Below, piece after piece: positions 24,891-34,384 of a stretch of 64,000 nt of DNA. This DNA is from Symsagittifera roscoffensis (Eukaryota; Xenacoelomorpha; Acoela; Convolutidae): assembly GCF_963678635.1 (NCBI RefSeq), contig NC_087063.1:24434701-24498700 (forward strand), in the 5' to 3' direction. A program made the translations under genes and the position numbers. A model generated the notes under the pieces. The model was not told the origin of the DNA and ran no database searches. It saw only the letters and a list, made by a program, of their open reading frames with translations. The stretch's first letter is position 1, and every line of letters starts with the position of its first letter.

Positions 24891-25630
24891 TTTTTCGTTT
24901 AATGACTGTTAACATATAACTATCGATGTGTCTAATTGGTTGATTCCAATTATACAAGTCTACTGGTTTGTGTTTATATTGCTTTTTTATTCTTCTTTTT
25001 CCTCTTTTTGATGAATTTGAAGTTGTTTCTGAATCGGAAAAATATAATTGATCGTGGATGGGACAATTTTTATCAATTGATTCCTTTAATTTGTAGAGTT
25101 CATCTAAATTGCTGGCTTCTGATTCTGAAAATGCGTTTCTGTTTTTTGAAAATCTTTTTCGTGTGATTTGTCTTTGTTTGTTTATTATTTTTCTTTTTAT
25201 TGTTAGTCGTTTTGTTCTAATGTATCCAACTGTTTGCGTATGAGGTGTGATTACAAGGTCGTATTTTTAGTTATCTATCTCGCAGTTGTGTAAAACGATT
25301 GTTTGTTAATTTCCTAGATTTTTGAATGAGATAAGGTTTAGGATGAGGGATGCAAAAAGTTGTTAGGTGATTTCTATTTTCTTAGACTGTTAGTCCTTAC
25401 GATTTTTTGGTTAGCTTAACCTGGGTCTTTTTGTTCGGGGTTGGAGAGAAAAGTATATCGATTCCGAAGAATGATTTTTTACTTTCTCGTGGCTAGTCTA
25501 AGCTAAGGTGTTAACTTACTTAATCTTACTTAGGGGTAGTGATTGTGTTCAAGGGTTGGAGAATAGTAAATCGATCCACAAGGTTCAGGTATAATTAGAA
25601 CGCAAGTAGTTCGTTAGATACTGTTTTAAA
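24891..25630 (-). other. Element B leader remnant
   Basis: This leader sequence upstream of gag aligns with 49.6-50.35 kb in C. It ends at TGTTTTAAA near 25630, where it meets AAAAATGGATG, sequence that in unit 2 lies about 2.5 kb outside the element (54211 onward). Three or more shared A bases at the join suggest end-joining through microhomology. Confidence 0.75.
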
Positions 25631-25795
25631 AAAAATGGATGTTAGAACCTTTGAAAATGATCATTTTAGCTGTAATTTGAACAAATAAGTTGAATCGAAT
25701 CGACAAATTTAAGAGCAGCGATATGAACCATCGATTATTTTAAGTTTAATCTCTTTGTGACATTATTATTGCTTAGTTACTTTGTTGGTCTTATT

Positions 25796-26321
25796 GTTCC
25801 GACTTTCGATACGAAAGTAACGGAATATTTTTGCTTGGGGTGGTTTTTTTTTCTTCAGACACATTTCGACTTGTTAACTAGCCATTTTTGACGGAATTTT
25901 TTAATATCATTCAAAAGATATTGTTGTCATGAGCTCAAACTTGAAAAGATGTTTCACTTGTGATCATTTTTTGTAAAGTTATGGGGGTTTAAACATTGGC
26001 ATTTTGGCCATTTTGGGACAATTAATGCGCGATACAATTCGCGCTTTTAACTCGTACCTGAGAGTTAATCCGTCTTAGAAATTGTTCCAAATTGGTTGAA
26101 AGAAGCTTAATTGCCATAATTGATTTGTTACAAGGAGCGAAATTTATATTTTTGTACTTTACAATGCGTGTGGGTGGATGATTTTCATAAAAATTTCAAA
26201 TTTAAGAAAAAAAAATTTAATTTTGTTTTATTACATTTAATTTTTTTATGTTATTACTGCTCCATAAACCTTAAAAGGCAGTCGGAACATTCAGGGCTTC
26301 GCTCTGATATGAGCAGTCTTG
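25796..26321 (+). repeat. 526-bp dispersed repeat (unit 1 copy)
   Basis: It begins GTTCCGACTTTCGATACGAA, a strand-folding start (ACTTTCG/CGAAAGT), and ends GAGCAGTCTTG after a second hairpin (CAGGGC TTC GCTCTG). AGTCGGAAC near the right end is the reverse complement of the first nine bases. A twin lies at 54379-54905, and a diverged copy in the opposite orientation at 52867-53343. It has no coding capacity, so it is probably a non-autonomous DNA element of unknown family. Confidence 0.7.
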
Positions 26322-26340
26322 TTTGAATTTGCTAAGTGCC

Positions 26341-26522
26341 CTGCTCACATAAAGTAAGGGTGGGTTTTGAAAACATGTTTAAAATTGTTCTTTTGTGCAC
26401 ACTGACATTGGCACGTTCCATTATATCGGGGGGCTCATTTTCACACCCCCATCCCACATTTTAAATGTAGTAATGCAGTACAATTTTTTTTCAGCAAAAT
26501 TCAATTTAAAAGCTCTTTTCCA
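26341..26522. repeat. Direct repeat R2a (unit 1)
   Basis: This is about 180 bp starting CTGCTCACATAAAG and containing GTGGGTTTTGAAAACATG and TTTAAAATTGTTC. It matches R2b at 27149-27331, with scattered differences. R2b lies just upstream of the C-terminal protease exon; R2a has no exon beside it. Confidence 0.75.
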
Positions 26523-27042
26523 GTTTCTCACCACAGCCTAGAACAAATAAATTGAATCGAATCGACAATTTTCAGAGCAAGGATATGAACCATTTTGCAT
26601 TTATTTAAGTTTTATTTCTTAGTGACGTTAATATTGCTTATTAACTTTGTTCGTCTTATTTGACTTTGCTAAGTGTCCGAGCCTAGACCCAGTTTTACTC
26701 GATCCAAGATCGGTGTTGCCTCACATCAGTGTACACACCCCAATCAGTGCACAGATCGTCCGGGTAGTATTCAATGACACTCAGGATTCCAATGAGGCAT
26801 TGTGGGTTGCCTCTTTTGTCCAGGATGTAGGCGGGTGCTCCTTCGTCTCCGAAGCAGAGACCACCCGTGTATGTAGACGCCAGACAGATTTGGTCGCGAG
26901 CGGTAGTTAGTCGCGCTGGACACTTTTTGGTGTTCGATTCCATTCTAAAAAGAATCGATGTTTTCGGCTCCTTCACATTATATCGCCTCAGCAAGTTATA
27001 GCCCCCCTTCCCCCAAGTAATAAAATTAACGGGTAGTAGAAG

Positions 27043-27460
27043 CTATATTTTATACAAGGATAAGGGACTATAACGGGAGGAGCATTTTCTCTCCCGGATC
27101 TTTTTTTTTCTGATTTTTGCCCCTCGCAAACTTAGATGGTCTAAAAACTGCTCACATAACGTAAAGGTGGGTTTTAGAAACATGTTTAAAATTGTTCTCT
27201 TGTGCACACTGACATTGACATGTTCCATTATAGCGGGCGGCTCTTTTTCACACCCCCACCCCACATTTTAAATTTTCAATGTAGTAATGTAGAATTTTTT
27301 CAGCCGAACTCAATTTAAAGGCTATTTTCAAAAAAAATTGTTCAAAAATTGTTAACACGGCATTTTGCATGTAAGAAATGTTGTGAAAATTTGTTCACCT
27401 GTTCACGCTGACACGTTTTAATGCAGTTTATAACTTGTAAAAACATTTTAAATAAGTTTT
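27043..27460. other. Gene-free flank with repeat R2b (unit 1)
   Basis: This lies upstream of the C-terminal exon on the minus strand. It contains R2b (27149-27331) and a GGCTCTTTTTCACACCCCCA segment near 27238 that resembles the MITE end described at 27461. No exon carrying the missing middle part of the protease was found. Confidence 0.5.
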
Positions 27461-27674
27461 GGCTCTTTTCCAGTCCCCGCCTTTCAAATCAATTTTTAAA
27501 ATTATATTTAACCTTGTCATCATGCAATAAAATTTGACGTGGTGAACAAATCGACATTTTTGAAAAGATTTGTTCTTCATACGTTACAGCGTAACATCAC
27601 ACATTTAGCCGTAATAACACGTAAAACAAACATAAAACTCGGTATTTTGAAAGGGGGGAAACTGGAAAAGAGCC
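27461..27674. mobile_element. hAT-like MITE (unit 1)
   Basis: This is a 214-bp non-coding element with long terminal inverted repeats. The left end is GGCTCTTTTCCAGTCCCCGC, and the right end reads, on the other strand, GGCTCTTTTCCAGTTTCCCC; both continue into CTTTCAAA. The flanking octamers TAAGTTTT and CACGTTTT agree at six of eight bases, consistent with an old 8-bp target duplication as made by hAT transposases. Related copies are at 52172, 53524 and 56045. Confidence 0.75.
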
Positions 27675-27872
27675 CACGTTTTTATCTATTAATCTTCCGA
27701 AAAAATTAAAAGGGGGAAGTGGAAAAGAGCCAATTTAAAATAGCATTTGAGAACTCGTATCAACTGGCAGAGAGGAAAAAGAGCCAAGGTGATTGGGTGA
27801 GGTTGTAAGCTATGATCATCTCAAGATCCTTAGGACTGCATGACTTATTTCGGCTCTTTTCCATATCCCCCC
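27675..27872. other. MITE-end fragments before element D (unit 1)
   Basis: Three further GGAAAAGAGCC or GGCTCTTTTCC motifs lie here (about 27720, 27780 and 27851), two of them beside G- or C-runs. The last, GGCTCTTTTCCATATCCCCC, is directly abutted by the LTR of element D, so D seems to have inserted into a member of the MITE family. Confidence 0.55.
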
Positions 27873-28150
27873 TGTGATATCGCCTAGGACTGCTTAAACG
27901 AAGTGAAGACAAAATTGTACAATTCAGAATTTTAATTAATATGAAATCTGTTTCTCTTTTCTTTTGATATACTGATATACTGAGTCCGACTGAGTTAAGT
28001 AACTGCGTACCGAAGAACTGAATTCAGTCATGAGACCTTTACGGTCAGAATGAAGTGGCCTTAAACAATACTAACAATAGATATATAGATAAGCATATGC
28101 ACTTCTCAAAGTTACTGTAGCATGACTGCAGCTGTAGCTACTGTACCACA
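27873..28150 (-). repeat. 3' LTR of element D (278 bp, unit 1)
   Basis: The plus strand reads TGTGATATCGCC...CTGTACCACA, then TTCCCCCGAGG. On the element strand this is a purine-rich GGGGGAA tract followed by TGTGG...CACA, the normal order of polypurine tract and 3' LTR. The twin is at 56457-56734. The 5' LTR was not seen. Confidence 0.72.
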
Positions 28151-28199
28151 TTCCCCCGAGGACAAATAAATTTTATACTATCACAATAAAATTTTAATT

Positions 28200-29100
28200 A
28201 ATACTATAGGATTTTAGAAGCTCAGTTTACTGTTTTACGCACAAATTGAGTCCTTTGGCCTTCTTTTTCCGTTTTTTGTTCTCTACTGCGTCTCAATTTG
28301 CCTCCCTTTCTTCCTCCGTCAACTCGAACCGCAATGGAACTCGCCACTACGCAATCCATGATCGCGTCTTATCCAACGAAGCATATCCGAATTTTATTCT
28401 GAACAGATGTCTTTCGAGAAGACCCAGCTTTGATTCTGTGGGTTTGCTCGTGTCAGTTTTAAACATCGCCATTTTGAGTCGGCACGCCTCCAAAGCTGCT
28501 TTATTTAAGTCAGTTATATCGTCCTCGGAACAGATTAGGCGTACAGAATAATTAATTGGATCACCGAACCTCTTGGGTCCCTGGTTCATCGTGTGTCGGT
28601 CAATTGGTTCATGTTCGTGTTTGTTTGACTCATCTCAGAATCCTGGTGGCGTATCTATCAGGCTTTCTGACGTTGCCTGATCATTATCCCGAGTTGTTAG
28701 AATATCTGCACGCCGCGTGTGAGTACCTGGTCTGCCATCTTCTCCCACTCGTCTTTTGTCATATCTTGATTCTGGAATGCCTCTAGTATTGTGTCTCAAT
28801 CGCTCTGGCGTCTGATTGCTTTCATTTTTGTCTGCTGTTTGATCGGAGTGGACAATTTTGAAATTCCCGGTTGTGATGAACCTGGGCTCAAGGTTTGATT
28901 TTGTGACTTGTCTGTGCTGTGGGCTACTGCTGAAGCAGCTTTCCCCCGACGAGCTTCCTGCACTGTAGGCTTTTTGTCGTCTTTCATGGGGCTATATCGT
29001 TCTGACTTCTCGGTACGCTCAAAAAGGGTCCAACATTAATTGGCTTCGCCCTTTTCACTGCTAGATTTAGTCTTCTCCCCTGTCTCTGCGTCTCTTGAGG
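28200..29100 (-). pseudogene. Unassigned region between integrase and LTR, element D (unit 1)
   Basis: Reading-frame pieces here encode hydrophilic, Lys/Gln/Ser-rich protein with no membrane segment or zinc motif, for example MKDDKKPTVQEAR and an ICSEDDITDLNKAALEACR helix-like stretch. Similar sequence sits at 56.8-57.7 kb and, more diverged, at 62.4-62.8 kb beside a gag-type zinc knuckle. It could be gag-related or an extra 3' gene; I cannot assign it. Confidence 0.4.
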
Positions 29101-30478
29101 TGACTCTTGATGGGCTCTCTTGAAAGCATTAGTGTGCATTAGTCTCTCCGATTTCGTCTGCTGCGATTGCTCGTACTCTGAATCTGTACTCCCCCATTGT
29201 GATTTATTGTTTTTCTTTTGTTGTTTGTGCTTAGGTTCATCACTCTTCGTATTCTATGCGTTTCTCGGGTTCATTTGTTGTTCCGGTGGAATTAATTTTA
29301 CTTTAGATTGGGCAATATCATTTTTAAGATAAATTGCCCCCGCTGCTGTTTTGACAGTAAATTGCGTTTCGAGCATCACTTTCCCCGTTAGTAGATTTGT
29401 TAGAGGCTTTCCATTTTCCGGTTTTTATATTCCCGGCGCAAAACCGGTAATACAATTCTGTGTTGCTCCTCTGGTTTATCTTCTATGAAAACCCTCTCCC
29501 ACGAATAAAAGAGTTTTTTCAACGCCGTTGCACGATCTCTGGCTTTCACTGACTCAATCTGCTGTCCAAACCGTGGGCTGACATCTCGGCTGTTTGTTTC
29601 TTTAGGCATGATTTTCACGTTTTCTCGTGATTGGTCGATTCGCTTCTTCAACTCAGACGCCGTGAGTGCCAATCTCTCCAAGTGTTTTTATCTAAGCGGT
29701 CAGAGTTAAACAAAAATTTATCCGTTTGTAATTTAAATTCCGTTTTTTGAAGGCGTCCAAAATGCGTTTCGAACAAAGAACGTTGTATAGTTTTTTGTTT
29801 AGTCCATCTAAGGTCCCGTTTTATTGTGCTAAGAGAAAGCTTAATTGATACGGAGTTTTCATCCAGAAGCATTGTTCCCAATCTTCTCTTGATGGTTTGA
29901 ATAGTTCGTTCGCCCAGCCCACGTCCTCGGTGATCTCCCAGCGGACAAAATTTTTGTTCATTGTTGTTTTCTCTACAGAATTTTTTCGTTGCTTTCCCCT
30001 TGAACCCGGAAAAAGGTCAGTTCTTATAGATTATGGTATTCCGTGCGTATCAATGTAAGTACGAAGAAACCTAATTGAAGATTTTCCCCAAGTTGATCTA
30101 GTAATTTGCACCGATGAAAATTTTGAATAGCGGTCTATCTCTATAAGCAAATAAATTTTCTTATCGAGGTCAGCCCGGGAAGCTCACACTTTTCTTATAT
30201 ATAGGCAGTCATTTTTTTACACGTCGTATAAAGGTGTTATCTAAAAATGCCAAACGCGTACTCAAGGATTTTAAACTTGTTAGAAATTGGATATATATCT
30301 TCATATCATTGTAGATATAACTCAATTTTAGGTGTTCTCTCCCATGTACAGAAAATACTAGTTTCCTATGTATCATCATAAATGAACAAATTCTGGATGG
30401 ATTGAAAAAATTTGCAATTGCCTGATTTTGGAAGCTAACAAATTTAATTTGCATGACATTGCTTCCACTTCTGTGAAT

Positions 30479-30555
30479 GGCCAATTGGTGTAGCTAATCG
30501 GTTAATGCGATGATCTACTGAGCATGATATTGGTGGTTATTATCACTGCAGGATA
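30479..30555 (+). repeat. tRNA-like segment (unit 2 copy)
   Basis: This is identical in form to 6744-6820: a D-arm/A-box-like GTGTAGCTAATCGGTTAATGC with a weak B-box-like partner. It is a copy made by the segmental duplication and adds no independent support. Confidence 0.25.
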
Positions 30556-31770
30556 TTGTTCTTGGCTACAAAGAGCGTAGTTTCAAAAAAGTTCTAAAAA
30601 TTTTCTCTCACTACCTTTGACTTTGCTCACCTAAGTCTAACAGCTCTAAGATTTCACAGTATAAGCCAAAAAAAATGAAAGACTCTTTTTCGGCTGTTTT
30701 TCCTTGGTCAACTAAGAAATATAGCCTTTTGAGTTTGATGATTTTGGTTCGAATTGCTGGACATCAGTTAAGCGCCGGCTGGAAAAGGGCCTTTTTACGT
30801 TTGATGGACAAATTTGAAAAGAGCTCACCTGGAAACAGGTTCAGTTAGGTACAAAAGGGCGATGTCGTCGATCTTGCTTCGTTTTCTGTATTTCGGGTGA
30901 ATCTTGACTGTAGCTTTCATCGTCTTCACTGTTCGTGCATGCCGGGGCTGTGAAAAATCCCCGACTTCAACACTGAGTTCGCTGATGTTCTCTGTGAAAT
31001 AAAAACATTCGCCGATTTCGGTTATGACTATAAATAACCCTAGAGAAAAAAAGTGGGATTGCAAATTATTTTCATATGTGGGCAGGCTTCCATTTTTTTC
31101 TACCAGAAGCTATTACACTAATTTTTCAGTATATAATTTAATTTTTATTTTCTTATTAAGGAATTGAGGGCTAGTTTTATGAAAATACACATATGGCCTC
31201 AAAATCAGAAAAACATGGCCTTTTAGTCATAGAAGCAAGGGCGATGTGAACAAATGTGGGAAATCTTCTTTATTTTGCCCTCCTGTTCCAGCCTTTTTGT
31301 TAAGAAAAAGTACCAAAAGTATGAACATTGTACTCAGATGTACTGAGGGGTTTTAAGTTTTTCAAAGGAATCAACAATAAAAAATGAACAAGTTGGGCTG
31401 GCCCACCTCCCTCTCAGTCAAGAAAACGAAAAGCATCCAGCTTAAAACACAGATGTTTGATGCATATAGATGTTTGATGTTATATAAGAGTACTCACTAC
31501 GTCTTTAGTCTTAACAAGTGAGACCGGCTCTATCAAAAACCGGCAACCAGTCCGAAGACCAAGCAGTTAAATGGAAAAATTATAATTCGGGAGAGAAACA
31601 GAAAGATTTCTCAACTAGAGTCCGCAATAAAAGATTCAAGGAAAGCAATACCCAGAAATCTTTTTAAAAGACTTGTAAGCTCTATGCCTGGCCTTATTCG
31701 AGCAGCGATTATGACCTGAGGTGGCCATACTGCTATAAGTTTGTCAACTTTTTCTTGCGTCTGGTATATT

Positions 31771-31853
31771 TTCGTCACGAAAGTTTAGACATGCCAAAAA
31801 ATTGTCGCGAATGTCTGTACATGTCCAAAGTTTGTCGCGAAAGTTTGGACATA
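31771..31853. repeat. Short tandem repeat in protease intron 1 (unit 2)
   Basis: This is the unit 2 copy of the 32-bp repeat array at 8023-8105, within intron 1 of protease gene 2. Confidence 0.65.
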
Positions 31854-32371
31854 AGTAGCATGCCTCAACCCGGGTACACTTGCACAACGCGTGATCAAAC
31901 GCTATGCTTGTGAAAAAATTAAGAAGGCAGATTATAACTCTGACTACATTACTTTTGGCGAAGCAGTGTGCTGCACTGAGAACGTGAGTGTTGCCGATGA
32001 TGCTGCCCCCGCAGACGAATAGTCCTCGTGGATTGACTCGAATCAGAATCTGAACGTAGAAGCGCCTCGGAGGGGAGTTGTATCCATTCACTATCGATGA
32101 CCTCTCATTCTCATTTACATGTTGCCCATTAAGCAATTGAAAAATAAGCAAAACGCAAAATGATGCCGCTGGTGAGAAAATCATGGATTTTGTGTTCTTT
32201 TTCCAAAATCCTGTTAACTTTTCCGACTTTTGTTTCTTATTGTCTTAGCAATATTCGTTTTATTAACTTTATCGCATTTTTGACGATTCGCAAGCAAAAT
32301 CGTTTATTAGCGGACAGTGACTTTTGAGAAAGAAGAAATAAAAGTCAGAAGTTTCTGATTGCATTTTATCA

Positions 32372-32375
32372 CTTG
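32372..32375. repeat. Target-site duplication CTTG, left
   Basis: CTTG directly precedes the left LTR of element C and also directly follows its right LTR (51701-51704). Four bases is the usual length for several gypsy-type integrases. Confidence 0.8.
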
Positions 32376-32785
32376 TGAGTTATGACCGATGTGGTTTACT
32401 CATAGAGTAATTTCGGATAGGGTACACAGTCTGCTCGTCACGCTATCTTATTTTCGGCCGGATAGATTCGTGCAACTTCTTATTCTAATACCGATCCTAA
32501 TCTTACTCTTATACTTTCTAGTCTCAGGGTGTTTAACTAGTCTCTGCTAGGCTCAATAGATCTAGGGTATACTGGTTTGTTGCGGCGGCTGAAGTTCTCT
32601 TGGAGAGACAACTAATTTCTAAGTTAAGTTCAAATCTCTCTGGTGCTGAAATTACAAGTAATTTCAGCACTTACAAATAAGTGGGTTGTTAGTTAGATGG
32701 ATCATGATTGGTTAATATTAAATACTTTACAGTGGTAAAATATCTAATTTATCCAATCATAAAATGTAGTTTGGATCAGGTTCCA
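32376..32785 (-). repeat. 3' LTR of element C (410 bp)
   Basis: It is bounded by TGAGTTAT and GGTTCCA and contains the hairpin at 32643-32670. It is more similar to the B LTR (about 4 differences) than to the other LTR of its own element (about 8), as expected if the block was duplicated after insertion. Confidence 0.95.
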
Positions 32786-34384
32786 CCCATCCAGGTTTTA
32801 CAGAGTTTTTTAGAATTATCTTTCTGCAATTCAAAGGATGGATGATGAACGTTGGTATTGGGCGAACATCGTATTTTTGTCCGGTTCCTCTTGTTAGAGA
32901 AGTTCCAGGACGCTGGAGTTTGGGGCATTAATCGTTGTGTCTTCTTGTGACAACGACTGTGTTTCCCAACGAAATCAATCTGATTTCAAAATGGTTTGCT
33001 ATGACGGGTTTTTTTGTATTATGTAGAGAACTTGTTTTGTGTTCAACCTCGTCTGGGAATGGCGTGGAGATTGTGCGTGGAGGGGATGCCTTGTAACTCG
33101 GATCTGTACGTATACCTTAACATCGAGGTTTTCATTGGTCTAGTTCAATGAAGTCCTTTTCTGCGAAGTCAAGTCGTACTCTAAATCCTTTGAAATGTGA
33201 TTGTGGACGGCATATCGGTTGTGGTTAGCCATTCTTGTTCGAGTGTAATGGGGTCATTTTGTCTTTGGATGTTCGTCTTTGTTGTTGTGTGTTGATCTAT
33301 ATACTGCAAGGTATGATTTACATTTTATAAAATTTTTATTAGTTCGGTTTTTTAATTATGAATTTAGTTAGTTGTTTTCACAAAAGCATTTTGTTTTAGT
33401 TCGGTTATTTTGAAGAGTTACTCACCCTTGAGTACCTCTTATTAAAAATAGAAGTGTGGTCACAAAGCGTGGATGTAGCACGGTGGGCTAGGCCGGCTAT
33501 AGAGCATGCTCAGGACGTCCTCTCTGGTGGGTTAGGCCAGGAGTGGGAGTATGATTTCGTGCGGTTTCTTTGAGAGGTCCTGTTATGTGATAACGTTTTA
33601 TGTTGGGTTTATGTTGGTCTTTCTTATGTTCCTTTGGTTGTGTCCTTTTTTCAAAAACCAAATTGTTTTTGTTATGGGTTTGTCTTTCGACTTTTTTGTG
33701 TTTTATTATTTCTTGCTTAGACTTTATAATAGTCTTCAAAAGAATAAATTATCCAGTTTTAAACTGGTTTAATCCGGTTTGGGTACCGTTGGTTTTCTTT
33801 TCTTAGTCATGCTGTTATTTTATGGTTTGTGGTGTTTAGTAAGCTGCGTTGGTTAGTTTGTTTTAGTATATAATTCCTTTCCAACCGGGTTAAAGGAAAG
33901 TTTGAAACTTGTTATCGTGTGTTAGAGTTGTTGAGTGTGAAAACTTGAAACTGAAATTCATTATTTGAACAATTCTTCGTGGGCGAGCTGTGCGAGTTTG
34001 GATAGAATTCTTGTGCGAGTGAATGAAAATATCAAAAGGTTAGTACTGCATTTTTATTTTATTAATTTTTTACATAGAGTTTCAATTTTACTGCTAGTTT
34101 TGGGGGAAATTTAAAGTTATAAACTTTCATTATATTTAGATTTACTGCTGTATGGGGGAATTATTTATAAATTAATTTACTACATTTTGTATAGATTTTA
34201 TCAGATTATTTTGTGAAAATATTAATGAAGTTTAGAATAAATTTAACAAGTTTTTATTTTTTATTTTTCTTTTCTATTTTTTGCAGATGATCGTGGTATG
34301 AAGACTAAAGATCTAAAAGAAACGTGGGTAAAGAATGGTTAGTATTAATTTAATTTTATTAGAAAAGAATATTTGAAATTATAC
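32786..34384 (-). other. Element C 3' noncoding part
   Basis: This 1.6-kb region between the last reading frame and the 3' LTR matches 9038-10636 almost base for base. No reading frame of note lies on the element strand. Confidence 0.6.

Larger units (their letters stand above)
8628..25630 (-). mobile_element. Large env-bearing Ty3/gypsy-type LTR element, copy B
   Basis: This is a minus-strand LTR retroelement of about 17 kb. From its 5' side (right) to its 3' side (left) it has leader, gag, protease/reverse transcriptase, RNase H, integrase, two short reading frames, an envelope-like glycoprotein block, a long 3' noncoding part and the 3' LTR. The 5' LTR is absent: the element stops near 25630 against host sequence. 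Its left flank (ATCACTTG) equals that of C, so B and C derive from one insertion copied by the segmental duplication. It is broken by many changes. Confidence 0.88.
25631..26694. other. Repeat cluster next to protease exon (unit 1)
   Basis: This gene-free DNA is made of local repeats: R1a (about 25678-25795), a 526-bp dispersed repeat (25796-26321), R2a (26341-26522) and R1b (26541-26663). R1b and R2b (27149-27331) flank the C-terminal protease exon, while R1a and R2a form a second set without the exon. It matches 54217-55266 in unit 2. Confidence 0.75.
6428..30162 (+). repeat. Tandem segmental duplication, unit 1
   Basis: This block of about 23.7 kb is followed directly by a second copy. 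Position 6428 (ATCGAGGTCAGCCCGGG) matches 30163, and 30162 matches 58649. The order of protease exons 1-2, element B, C-terminal protease exon, MITE and element D fragment is the same in unit 2. Differences are sparse point changes, about 3.9 kb missing near 25630 relative to unit 2, and rearrangements within the retroelement. The two copies are direct repeats. Confidence 0.92.
27873..30162 (-). mobile_element. Gypsy-like element D, 3' fragment (unit 1)
   Basis: This is the 3' end of a smaller Ty3/gypsy-type element on the minus strand. It contains part of the integrase region and a long C-terminal extension (about 29400-30150), an unassigned reading-frame region (28200-29100), a polypurine tract and the 3' LTR (27873-28150). 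It stops at 30162 because the duplication junction cuts it. A longer copy is at 56457-62368. It is broken by several changes. Confidence 0.8.
26695..32184 (-). pseudogene. Chimeric serine protease homologue gene 2 (spans duplication junction)
   Basis: Exon 1 (32184-31953) encodes a signal peptide, SSIVNGY, CGGSIIG and AAHCF; exon 2 (30991-30829) encodes DDIALL. The C-terminal exon (27042-26695) encodes TWGKGG, CPARL and GLCFGDEGAPAY, ending HRSWIE. Order and strand are right for one gene. The active-site Ser195 is replaced by Glu (GDEGAP for GDSGGP), so it could not be a protease. Residue 189 is Gly, so the pocket is not trypsin-like. Exon 2 ends in phase 2, while the best acceptor for the last exon (ATATAG at 27043) is phase 0. 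About 15-20 residues usual between them are also missing, so a middle exon is absent. The intron holds element D and the duplication junction. The last codons differ from gene 3: a CAA to TAA change removes four residues. Confidence 0.6.
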
